Source of the DNA: Pacificibacter marinus
Lineage (GTDB): Bacteria; Pseudomonadota; Alphaproteobacteria; Rhodobacterales; Rhodobacteraceae
NCBI RefSeq assembly: GCF_018860665.1
Contig: NZ_JAHKPK010000034.1
Coordinates: 29,890 to 93,889, forward strand
DNA: 64,000 nt
Direction: 5' to 3'
The number at the start of each line of letters is the position of its first letter. Within the stretch, counting starts at the first letter, position 1. Under the pieces are notes generated by a model. The model made no database searches, was not told where the DNA came from, and saw only the letters and a program-made list of their open reading frames with translations. Below, in pieces: positions 24,955 through 32,644 of the stretch. Both the position numbers and the translations under genes were made by a program.

Positions 24955-25824
24955 TCACTCACCGATGAAGCTGTCGAATTGTGGGTATCCCGCGTTGGAA
25001 TACATTGAGCGCACGTAATCATAGGCCGTGTCATCGATCGCCACCAAATCCATACCAGAGTATTTTTCATTCTCTTCATGGGCCACGATACCGGCGATAA
25101 CCGCTTCTTTGTTTTCCAAGATAGCGCGTTTCACAGCTTCAGCTTTATCAGTCGGAACATGTGCGCCAACCATGATCATGTCGTTGGGCAAATCGCCTGA
25201 ACGGGCAATCATTTTGAAGAACCCGTATGGCAGGTCTGTTTCTTTATTGCGCACTTGCAACCAGCTGCCCGCGTTGGTGCCGATGGCATCTACGTCGCCC
25301 GCTTTCAGGGCCTCATGTGCGATGTTGCGTTCTGTATGGATCTTGTCGATATCATTGACGGGGTCAACGCCGTGATCGGCCAACACTTGCATCGGGCACA
25401 ACATGTTTGACGTGGAGCCGATGTCGCCAAAGGCCACTTTTTTGCCTTTTAGGTCAGCTGGTACATTGATGCCGCTGTCGGCGCGCACAACGATTGCACA
25501 GTGATAATCAGGGCGACCCAAACCGATCAATGGCGTCGCTTTCGTCAGCTTATTGATCACGACATATTCTGCAGGCCCCGTGACAACGAAATCAACGTTC
25601 TCTCCGCGTAGGGCTTCTGCCGCAGCGGTGCGTGATGGTACGGCATAAAATTCAAAACTATCGCCCGTTGCTGTTTCAAGGGCATCTTTGAATGGACCCC
25701 ATTCGACAAGGAGACGCTCCATGCCTTCAACATCCGTGACAGCAAGTTTGAATGTATCTGCCGCAGCAGAGAATGTGGATACCGTTGCAAGGCCGAGACC
25801 GAGAAGGATTGATTTGATTTTCAT
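24955..25824 (-). CDS. phnD: PhnD-like phosphonate/phosphite-type substrate-binding protein
   Basis: A 289-residue periplasmic receptor with signal peptide (cleavage near FSAAADTF). PhnD-family motifs are ENVDFVVTGPAEYVV, VAFGDIGSTSNMLCP (ligand loop) and GDVDAIGTNAGSW. Sequence differs strongly from the first PhnD, so the ligand is probably different; members of this family bind phosphonates, phosphite or hypophosphite. ATG 25824 with GGAG six bases upstream is better than the TTG at 25836. A large inverted repeat touches the ribosome site. No hairpin follows the gene, unlike the other binding-protein genes here. Confidence 0.9.
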   Translation of the reverse strand: MKIKSILLGLGLATVSTFSAAADTFKLAVTDVEGMERLLVEWGPFKDALETATGDSFEFYAVPSRTAAAEALRGENVDFVVTGPAEYVVINKLTKATPLIGLGRPDYHCAIVVRADSGINVPADLKGKKVAFGDIGSTSNMLCPMQVLADHGVDPVNDIDKIHTERNIAHEALKAGDVDAIGTNAGSWLQVRNKETDLPYGFFKMIARSGDLPNDMIMVGAHVPTDKAEAVKRAILENKEAVIAGIVAHEENEKYSGMDLVAIDDTAYDYVRSMYSNAGYPQFDSFIGE

Positions 25825-25832
25825 GATACGCT

Positions 25833-25866
25833 CCAAATGAAATTCATGCGGATGAATTCCATTTGG
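25833..25866 (-). promoter_or_regulatory. 34-bp inverted repeat at the ribosome binding site of phnD2
   Basis: Fourteen of 15 base pairs match between 25833-25847 and 25852-25866 around a four-base loop. The core AATTCAT-N4-ATGAATT resembles the candidate operator at phnF, also with CCAA/TTGG flanks. The repeat ends at the GG of the GGAG ribosome site (25834-25831), so as RNA it would form a hairpin hiding part of that site. It may be a DNA operator, an RNA switch, or both. Confidence 0.55.
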
Positions 25867-25901
25867 ACGCGAACATCGCGTGTCGAAGATGCGAAATATT
25901 T

Positions 25902-25912
25902 ATGACAGGGGG
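25902..25912 (-). promoter_or_regulatory. Half Pho box upstream of phnD2
   Basis: On the minus strand CTGTCATAAAT (25908 to 25898) matches the first 11 bases of the Pho-box consensus. The following 7-mer ATTTCGC matches poorly, so this is at best a weak PhoB site about 75 bases upstream of the phnD2 start. Confidence 0.3.
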
Positions 25913-26042
25913 AAAGCGTGTTGAATGATACCATTGGTCTGTGGGACGTGAACAGTCCATGTCGACCTACTCGCGGTCTGAACGCTTACCCAAGAATATA
26001 TAATGCCATCAAGGCTGACCGCTGTCGTGTCCCGAACATCCG

Positions 26043-26918
26043 TTACGCGATTATAGATGTGAGCCAGTCATAGAAAAGGCTGATCTGGGGCTGTTTTTTG
26101 GGCTCTGATTGTGCGACAAAATAGAACCCGTTTTGAGTTTTAAGAGTTTGTTCAAAAGGCGCTGTCAGCAAGCCGCGCTTGATGTGACCCTTCGAAAACA
26201 TCTTGTTCACAATGGCCACGCCACGCCCTGTCGCGATACTTTCCAAAGCCAACAATGACGAATCCACGGGCATCCAAGGGTGCGGGACGGCGCAGCTCAA
26301 TCCTAGTTCTTGGAACATAAGCGGCCAGTCATTTTCCGAGCCAATGATCGGGACGATGTCGGCATCTTTCAGGCTCGTTGGATCGCGATAAAATAAAGCC
26401 GCATCGCTGGGATTGCACACAAGGGTCGCTTGCCCTTTGCCCAACGGCCGAATGTCTTGTTCGGGCCAGTCCCCTGCGCCATAGCGAATGTCGACGTCAA
26501 TCGTCGCGTCGCTCATGCGATCAGACCAGACGATGGTTGACAAGACGATGTCGATTTCAGGATGCAAGGCGCGAAATTCGTGCAGACGCGGTGCCAAGAC
26601 AAGCACGCCAAAAGAGATCGAGGCTCGCACGCGCAGGCTGGTTTTCGTCTTGGGTTTGAACAGGTCATCTGTGGCGGTTTTTAAATCATGAAATGAGGCG
26701 CGCACAGGCTGGGCATAGGCTTGACCGATGTCTGTCAGCTCAACGCCTTTGGGCAGCCGTTTGAACAGCTTCATTTCCAGAGTTTCTTCTAACAACTTGA
26801 TCTGCTGGCTGACTGCCGCAGGTGTCAGCAAAAGCTCGTCGGCAGCCGCAGCAAAGGAACTGTGACGTGCTGCGGCCTCGAATGTTCGCAGCCAATTTAC
26901 ATGCGGCAGACGTCTCAT
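26043..26918 (-). CDS. LysR-family transcriptional regulator
   Basis: A 291-residue LysR regulator of the GcvA-like group. N-terminal helix-turn-helix: VNWLRTFEAAARHSSFAAAADELLLTPAAVSQQIKLLEE; C-terminal periplasmic-binding-like effector domain follows. ATG 26918 gives the typical MRRLPHVNWLRTFEAA start; in-frame starts at 26924 and 26975 also exist. Divergent from the GMC oxidoreductase operon, so that is its most likely target; the phnD2 operon lies downstream on the same strand and is a less likely one. Confidence 0.9.
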   Translation of the reverse strand: MRRLPHVNWLRTFEAAARHSSFAAAADELLLTPAAVSQQIKLLEETLEMKLFKRLPKGVELTDIGQAYAQPVRASFHDLKTATDDLFKPKTKTSLRVRASISFGVLVLAPRLHEFRALHPEIDIVLSTIVWSDRMSDATIDVDIRYGAGDWPEQDIRPLGKGQATLVCNPSDAALFYRDPTSLKDADIVPIIGSENDWPLMFQELGLSCAVPHPWMPVDSSLLALESIATGRGVAIVNKMFSKGHIKRGLLTAPFEQTLKTQNGFYFVAQSEPKKQPQISLFYDWLTSIIA

Positions 26919-26967
26919 GATCATACACCCCGTTTTTGTGATCTCACCAGTGCATGTATTTGTTTTG

Positions 26968-27021
26968 TTGATCAATCCTTGATGGTCAATTTTTTTTACC
27001 CCATTGGTGCAAATCCATTTG
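26968..27021. promoter_or_regulatory. Divergent promoter region with LysR-type inverted repeats
   Basis: TTGATCAATCC followed by TTGATGGTCAA (26968-26989) contains interrupted TTGAT/ATCAA dyads of the T-N11-A kind, and CAAAT-CC-ATTTG (27010-27021) is a second dyad. Both lie in the 162-base gap between the LysR gene and the GMC oxidoreductase gene. Confidence 0.4.
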
Positions 27022-27080
27022 TTTGCAACTGGGGCCTTTGGCGCTGTTTATGAAAGTCCAAGAGCAGGTGGGCGATCATT

Positions 27081-28700
27081 ATGGATTTTTCAAATTTCGA
27101 CTTTGTGATTGTCGGTGCAGGCTCTGCGGGCTGCGTTCTGGCCAATCGGTTGACCGAATGCGGACGGTACAAAGTTCTCTTGCTCGAAGGGGGCGACAGC
27201 GACGCGCAGTTTTGGATAAAAGTGCCTCTTGGTTATGCGATTAACGTCACAAACCCCGCCTTGAACTGGGGCTATCACACCGCACCGGATGCGGGATTGA
27301 AAGGACGTTCGATTTCTTGGCCGCGCGGCAAAGTGATTGGCGGATCGGGGTCGATCAACGCAATGGCTTATGTGCGCGGGTTGGCGCATGACTATGATGA
27401 TTGGGCCCAATCTGGCGCGCAAGGCTGGGATTGGGACAGCGTGAAAACCGTTTATGAGCGGATTGAAACCCATTCAGAACTTACCCCAACAGGGCGTCAG
27501 ACACGCGGAGATGGTCCGGTTGTCGTGTCTGATTTGTCAGATCAAATGTCTGCGTTTTCCGATCATTTTTTAAAGGCAGCACAGGATGCAAATTATCCTG
27601 TCATTTCGGATATGAATGCGCCTGATGTGGATGGGATTGGCTATTACCGCAGCACTGTGCGAAATGGTCGTCGCTGGTCGTCTGCGGATGCTTTTTTGCG
27701 CCCAGCCGAACGCCGCGCGAACCTATGCGTCATCCGAAATGCTATGGTCGATCGTTTGATGAGTGAGAATGGTAAAATCACTGGCGTCGCATTCCATCGC
27801 GGCGCACAGCATCAACAGGCGAGGGCGCGCAAAGAAGTGATCGTTTGTGCGGGCGCAATCAATTCGCCAAAGCTGTTACAGCTTTCCGGCATTGGCCCAG
27901 CAGATTTGTTGCGTCGTCACGGCGTTGAGATCGTGCATGACGTGCCGCAGGTCGGGCGTGGTCTTCAAGATCATCTGGCGGTGTCCTATCAATTTCAAAC
28001 GAATAGAGCGACCTTGAACAATACGCTGGGGCGGACCGTTGGAAAATTATATGCTGGCGCGAAATATGTGTTCACCCGTAAAGGGCCGCTGGCGGTTCCT
28101 GTCAACCAAGTCGGTGGTTTCGTGCGCTCTGATCCTGACCGTGAGGTGCCCGATATGCAGCTTTATTTCAACCCCGTTTCCTATGGTGAATCCGCCTCTG
28201 GCAAGACCGTTGTCGATCCGTCCGCGGGGTATCAGATTTCTGCGCAGCCTTGTCGACCCACAAGCCTTGGCTCGATTGAGATCGCATCCGCATCGCCCCA
28301 AGATGCGCCAATCATCAATCCGCAATCGCTAAGCACCGAAGATGATAAAGCGTCCGCCATTCGCGCGGGGCGAACCTTGCAGCGCTTTGCCAAAACGGCC
28401 AGCCTGCAAGCGGTGACGACAGCAGCCAAAGCGCCAGATTTGATGGTCTTAGATGATGCCGCATTGTTGGATGATTTCCAAGACCGCGCCAAAACGGTAT
28501 ATCACCCGACATGCACCTGTCGGATGGGGCGTGATCGTGGGGATTCGGTGCTTGACGCAAGGCTGCGCGTTCATGGCGTGGCGGGCTTGCGTGTCGTTGA
28601 TGCCTCTGCATTCCCGAACATAACCTCAGGCAATACAAACGCGCCGACAATGATGTTGGCGATGCGTGCTGCAGACTTGATTTTGGAGGATTCTCTATGA
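27081..28700 (+). CDS. GMC-family FAD-dependent oxidoreductase
   Basis: A 539-residue flavoprotein of the glucose-methanol-choline family. The N-terminal FAD site is VIVGAGSAGCVLANRLTE (residues about 6-23) followed by LLLEGG. GMC signature 1 (GKVIGGSGSINAM) and signature 2 (GAINSPKLLQLSGIGP) are present, and the active-site His is probably in YHPTCTCRMG or SGNTNAPTMM. It oxidises a primary or secondary alcohol. First gene of a three-gene operon with an enolase-superfamily enzyme and an aldehyde dehydrogenase; ATGA overlap with the next gene. The substrate, perhaps a polyol or sugar alcohol, cannot be deduced. Confidence 0.92.
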   Translation: MDFSNFDFVIVGAGSAGCVLANRLTECGRYKVLLLEGGDSDAQFWIKVPLGYAINVTNPALNWGYHTAPDAGLKGRSISWPRGKVIGGSGSINAMAYVRGLAHDYDDWAQSGAQGWDWDSVKTVYERIETHSELTPTGRQTRGDGPVVVSDLSDQMSAFSDHFLKAAQDANYPVISDMNAPDVDGIGYYRSTVRNGRRWSSADAFLRPAERRANLCVIRNAMVDRLMSENGKITGVAFHRGAQHQQARARKEVIVCAGAINSPKLLQLSGIGPADLLRRHGVEIVHDVPQVGRGLQDHLAVSYQFQTNRATLNNTLGRTVGKLYAGAKYVFTRKGPLAVPVNQVGGFVRSDPDREVPDMQLYFNPVSYGESASGKTVVDPSAGYQISAQPCRPTSLGSIEIASASPQDAPIINPQSLSTEDDKASAIRAGRTLQRFAKTASLQAVTTAAKAPDLMVLDDAALLDDFQDRAKTVYHPTCTCRMGRDRGDSVLDARLRVHGVAGLRVVDASAFPNITSGNTNAPTMMLAMRAADLILEDSL

Positions 28701-29905
28701 AACTGGAGAAGCTAGAAACCTTTGTGGTTGGAAATCCACCCCCGCGTCACGGCGGGCGCTATTTTATTTTTGTGCGCCTTACGACGGCTTGTGGGATCAC
28801 CGGCGTTGGCGAGATTTACAACGCCACATTCGGGCCTGATCTGTGCTGCGCTATGGCGCGCGACATGTTTGGCCGTCATTTCGATGGGGCCGATCCGCAT
28901 CATATCGAGGTCCTGTTTCGCAAATCCTATGGCGCAGGTTTCACCCAGCGCCCCGATGTCAGCGTGATGGGCGTGTTCAGCGGACTAGAGATGGCCTGTT
29001 GGGACATCATCGGCAAGGCGGCTGACTTGCCAGCATATGAGCTTCTGGGCGGGCGTGTGCATGATCGTTTGCGCAGCTATTCCTATATCTATCCCCCCGC
29101 TGGTGATGTGTACCCTGATCCGAGCTTGCCCAATGCCTATAACGATTCATCCATCGCCGCCGAAGTGGCGCTTGGCATGGTTGAACAGGGGTTTACGGCC
29201 CTTAAATTTGATCCTGCTGGGCCGTTTTCCATCTATGACGGACATCAACCACGGCGAGAAGACATCACGCGCAGTGTGGCGTTTTGTCGGGATATCCGCG
29301 AAGCTGTTGGTGATCGTGCCGACCTGTTGTTTGGCACTCATGGTCAGTTCACGGTGTCGGGGGCGAAACGTATGGCACGTGCGCTTGAAGAGTTTGACCC
29401 GCTTTGGTTCGAAGAACCTCTACCGCCCGAAAATCCGGTGGATATGGCGCAGGTCGCAAGCTTTACCTCGATCCCTGTCGCCGCAGGCGAACGGTTGTGC
29501 ACCAAGCACGAATTCGCACGCATGTTAGAAGCCAGTGCTGCGTCTATTTTGCAGATCAATCTGGGCCGCGTTGGCGGGCTGTTGGAAGCCAAGAAAATCG
29601 CATCGATGGCTGAAACGCGATCTGCGCAAATCGCACCTCACCTGTATTGTGGGCCGATTGTTGCGGCTGCCAATATTCAGATTGCGACCTGCAGTCCAAA
29701 TTTTCTTGTCCTTGAAAGCATAGGGACATTTGATGGACCTTATATGAGTGCTGTTAAAGGCGAGATCACTTGGGAAAATGGTTATGTCATTCCCCCCACC
29801 AGCCCTGGCTTGGGGTTGGAATTGGATGATGAAGCCATCGCTAAAATGCCTTATGAAGGCACAGAATTGCATATTGAAATGGCAGAATTGCCAGTCACCC
29901 CATAG
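28697..29905 (+). CDS. Enolase-superfamily (mandelate racemase/dehydratase-like) protein
   Basis: A 402-residue protein with the capping domain and TIM barrel of the enolase superfamily, closest by eye to sugar-acid dehydratases of the galactonate dehydratase type. Second and third metal ligands are visible in LWFEEPLPPEN (Glu239 or 240) and PVAAGERL (Glu265), and a catalytic-type His in IAPHLYCGP. At the first metal site GTHGQF (212-217) has Gly213 where E. coli DgoD has Asp in VDFHGR; the following His is kept. Thus it may use another ligand. It starts in an ATGA overlap with the GMC gene. Probable sugar-acid dehydratase or racemase of unknown substrate. Confidence 0.87.
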   Translation: MKLEKLETFVVGNPPPRHGGRYFIFVRLTTACGITGVGEIYNATFGPDLCCAMARDMFGRHFDGADPHHIEVLFRKSYGAGFTQRPDVSVMGVFSGLEMACWDIIGKAADLPAYELLGGRVHDRLRSYSYIYPPAGDVYPDPSLPNAYNDSSIAAEVALGMVEQGFTALKFDPAGPFSIYDGHQPRREDITRSVAFCRDIREAVGDRADLLFGTHGQFTVSGAKRMARALEEFDPLWFEEPLPPENPVDMAQVASFTSIPVAAGERLCTKHEFARMLEASAASILQINLGRVGGLLEAKKIASMAETRSAQIAPHLYCGPIVAAANIQIATCSPNFLVLESIGTFDGPYMSAVKGEITWENGYVIPPTSPGLGLELDDEAIAKMPYEGTELHIEMAELPVTP

Positions 29906-29941
29906 CTATCCATCTATAGCCAGTCTTGAGGAAACCACATC

Positions 29942-31372
29942 ATGCTGACACTGAATAAATTCTACATCGATGGCGCTTGGGTTGATCCAGCGTCCGACGC
30001 CACAATGCCGATCATGAACCCTGCGACAGCCTCCCAAATCGGGACCGTGTCTATGGGCAATTCCGAAGATGTTGATCGCGCTGTTGCCGCAGCAAAGCGC
30101 GCTTTCGAGACATTTTCGATGACAACAAAAGCCGAACGCCTTGCTTTGCTTGAAAACCTGCGCGTTGCCACAATCGACCGTTTGGGCGATTTGGCCGCTG
30201 CGATGACATCCGAAATGGGGGCGCCCGCGACAATGTCGTTGGACGTGCAAGCGCAGTCTGGTTTGGGCCATCTCGATGATTTTATTGCAGCGCTCAAAAA
30301 TTTGGACGACGAAGAAGTTCTGCCAAACGGTGACATCATCTCGCGCGAACCCATCGGTGTCTGCGGCTTGATCACGCCTTGGAACTGGCCGATCAATCAA
30401 ATCGCGTTGAAAGTCGTGCCAGCTTTGGCGACAGGTGCCACCTGTGTTTTAAAGCCATCTGAGCACACGCCCATTTCCGCACAAATCTATGCAGAAATCG
30501 TCGAGGCCGCAGGCTATCCCGCGGGCGTATTCAACTTGGTGCAAGGTGATGGCATTTCCGTTGGTTCCGCCATGTCGCGCCACCCTGATATCGCCATGAT
30601 GTCTTTCACGGGGTCTACCCGCGCAGGCACGGCTGTGTCCAAAGATGCGGCTGATGGTGTGAAACGCGTGACGCTGGAACTTGGCGGAAAATCCCCCAAC
30701 CTTGTGTTCGCAGATGCCGATTTGAACAAGCGTGTCACCGAAAGCGTTCAGGGCTGCTTTTACAATACAGGTCAATCGTGCAACGCGCCAACGCGTCTGT
30801 TGGTCGAGCGCAGCTGTTACGACGAGGTTTTGGAAATCGCGAAAGCCGCAGGCGAGGCGCAAGCCGTTGGCGATCCTGCGCAACAAGGCGATCATATCGG
30901 GCCTGTCTTTGACAAAATCCAATACGATCGCGTGCAAGCGATGATCAAAATCGGCATCGACGAAGGCGCACGCGTTTTGGTTGGCGGTCTTGGCAAGCCT
31001 GAAGGTTTGGAAACGGGTTGGTATGTGAAGCCAACAATTTTTTGCGATGTAGACCACGACATGCGCATTTCACGCGAAGAAATCTTTGGCCCCGTTTTGG
31101 TCATCACGCCATTTGACAGTGAAGAAGACGCGATCAAAATGGCCAATGACACAGACTACGGTCTTGCCGCTTATATTCAATCGAGTGACGAGGCGCGGGT
31201 GTCGCGTGTTGTGCGTCGGTTGCGTGCGGGAACGATCCAGATCAACGGACGTGGCCCTGATTACGGATCACCATTTGGCGGTTACAAGCAGTCCGGCAAT
31301 GGCCGTGAAGGTGGTGTGTTTGGATTGGAAGACTACCTGGAAATAAAGGTACGCCCTCCGTTCACGGCGTAA
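29942..31372 (+). CDS. NAD(P)-dependent aldehyde dehydrogenase
   Basis: A 476-residue aldehyde dehydrogenase with all key elements: cofactor region TPWNWPINQIALKVVPAL, VLKPSEHTP (Lys), MSFTGSTRAG, general-base Glu in TLELGGKSPN, and nucleophile Cys in FYNTGQSCNAPTR; EEIFGPVL follows. TTGAGGAAACCACATC precedes the ATG. It would oxidise the aldehyde made by the GMC enzyme or produced after dehydration. A strong terminator ends the operon. Confidence 0.92.
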   Translation: MLTLNKFYIDGAWVDPASDATMPIMNPATASQIGTVSMGNSEDVDRAVAAAKRAFETFSMTTKAERLALLENLRVATIDRLGDLAAAMTSEMGAPATMSLDVQAQSGLGHLDDFIAALKNLDDEEVLPNGDIISREPIGVCGLITPWNWPINQIALKVVPALATGATCVLKPSEHTPISAQIYAEIVEAAGYPAGVFNLVQGDGISVGSAMSRHPDIAMMSFTGSTRAGTAVSKDAADGVKRVTLELGGKSPNLVFADADLNKRVTESVQGCFYNTGQSCNAPTRLLVERSCYDEVLEIAKAAGEAQAVGDPAQQGDHIGPVFDKIQYDRVQAMIKIGIDEGARVLVGGLGKPEGLETGWYVKPTIFCDVDHDMRISREEIFGPVLVITPFDSEEDAIKMANDTDYGLAAYIQSSDEARVSRVVRRLRAGTIQINGRGPDYGSPFGGYKQSGNGREGGVFGLEDYLEIKVRPPFTA

Positions 31373-31391
31373 GCAGCCTAACCTTAAAACG

Positions 31392-31424
31392 AAAAACGGC
31401 GCAGAGGTTCTGCGCCGTTTTTTT
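31392..31424 (+). terminator. Intrinsic terminator after the aldehyde dehydrogenase gene
   Basis: ACGGCGCAGA (31396-31405) pairs perfectly with TCTGCGCCGT (31409-31418) around a three-base loop, extended by A-T pairs, with a run of seven T. Flanking A- and T-runs make it usable from both sides; the gene on the other strand ends at 31467. Confidence 0.92.
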
Positions 31425-31466
31425 ATGCCATGTGACTCGCTATGAGTGCTGTTCAAGTTGACGGTA

Positions 31467-32435
31467 TCAATCCGCCAAAATGGGCTTGCTCAAACCGGTT
31501 GGGATCACTTCATAGCCTTGCTCTTCGGGTTCATCGTCGGTCAATTCCAACGGGAACCCTGTTGCCGTGACGTCCAGACCTGTTGCGTCTTCAAGGCGGC
31601 GAATGATGTTGGGTGACAATTCACGTTCACCATATTTCGCGATGCCATCGTTGAAAATCTCGACCATTAAGGGGCTGATCTCAAGCGGTACATTCGCGTC
31701 TTCTGCCAGCTTTTGAAACAGGCCGATGTCTTTTTTCACAAGGTCCATAGTAAAGGAAATGTCGCGCGACCCGTTCAAAATCACTTGGCTTTCGGTTTCA
31801 TGCACAAATGATGTGCCTGAGCTGATTTTCATTGCCTCATAGGTGGTGTTCATGTCTATGCCCACGGCTTTCATCGTGACCAAAGCTTCGCAACAGGTCA
31901 GCAAGTTTGCTGTCGCCAGATAGTTTGTCATAACCTTCAATGTTGAGGCAGACCCGATCTCGCCAGTGTGCAAAACGCGGCGGCCCAAGGTTGTCAGGAT
32001 CGGCAACATACGTTCAAAGGTCGCACGATCGGCGCCTGCAAAGATCGAGATATTGCCAGTATCAGCGCGGTGACAGCCGCCAGAGACTGGGCATTCAATC
32101 GCTGTGCCGCCTTTTTCAGTCACAAGGGCCGCCAGTCGTTTGACTTCTGAGACCTCAGTCGTCGACATTTCCATCCAGATTTTTCCGGTCTCAACAAAGG
32201 GGATCATTTCTTCAACAACGGCGGCGCAAGCGGCAGGAGAGGGCAGACAGGTGATGACGGCGTCGCAGGCTTGCATCAACGCTGCTGGGCTGTCCGCAGC
32301 CTTCGCGCCTTTGGCGACAAAGCCAGCGACCAAGTCGGCGTTGAGGTCTAGAACCGTGAGGTCATGCCCGTTGCGCAACAAGCTCCCTGCCAGTTTTCCA
32401 CCAACATTTCCAAGCCCAACAAAACCCATTTTCAT
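31467..32435 (-). CDS. NAD(P)-dependent beta-hydroxyacid dehydrogenase (3-hydroxyisobutyrate dehydrogenase-like)
   Basis: A 322-residue enzyme of the 3-hydroxyisobutyrate/6-phosphogluconate dehydrogenase family. Rossmann motif GFVGLGNVGG at the N-terminus, substrate-binding ECPVSGGCHRADTG, and catalytic Lys in STLKVMTNYLA. The C-terminus is longer than usual by about 30 acidic residues. Start chosen at ATG 32435 (MKMGFVGLG), with GGGG nine bases upstream; ATG 32450 is an alternative. Same strand as the TRAP genes but separated by a hairpin. It could reduce tartronate semialdehyde or oxidise a beta-hydroxy acid. Confidence 0.88.
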   Translation of the reverse strand: MKMGFVGLGNVGGKLAGSLLRNGHDLTVLDLNADLVAGFVAKGAKAADSPAALMQACDAVITCLPSPAACAAVVEEMIPFVETGKIWMEMSTTEVSEVKRLAALVTEKGGTAIECPVSGGCHRADTGNISIFAGADRATFERMLPILTTLGRRVLHTGEIGSASTLKVMTNYLATANLLTCCEALVTMKAVGIDMNTTYEAMKISSGTSFVHETESQVILNGSRDISFTMDLVKKDIGLFQKLAEDANVPLEISPLMVEIFNDGIAKYGERELSPNIIRRLEDATGLDVTATGFPLELTDDEPEEQGYEVIPTGLSKPILAD

Positions 32436-32581
32436 CTGATAGTACCCCATTTTTGATCTATTTTATGTCAATGCTGGTTTGGTTCATTCGCAGGGCAATA
32501 TGAAACAATGGATTTAAACCCTAAGGGGTTATTTTTCTTATGTCTGGTTAATGCTCAGATTTTAAAGGGGCCTGAATCGAA

Positions 32582-32613
32582 AACGCCACACATCGGTGAG
32601 GATGCATGGCGTT
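32582..32613 (-). terminator. Probable terminator of the TRAP operon
   Basis: AACGCCA (32582-32588) pairs with TGGCGTT (32607-32613); read on the minus strand the stem ends in GGCGTTTTC. It lies about 30 bases beyond the dctM stop. The T-run is short, so strength is uncertain. Confidence 0.5.
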
Positions 32614-32644
32614 GTTTTTAAAGTTGTGGAGCTGTGCGATTATC

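Noticed and set aside
32510..32540. AACCC-TAAG-GGGTT mini-hairpin followed by T-rich sequence as a plus-strand terminator
   Set aside because: Genes on both sides are on the minus strand and the stem has only five pairs.
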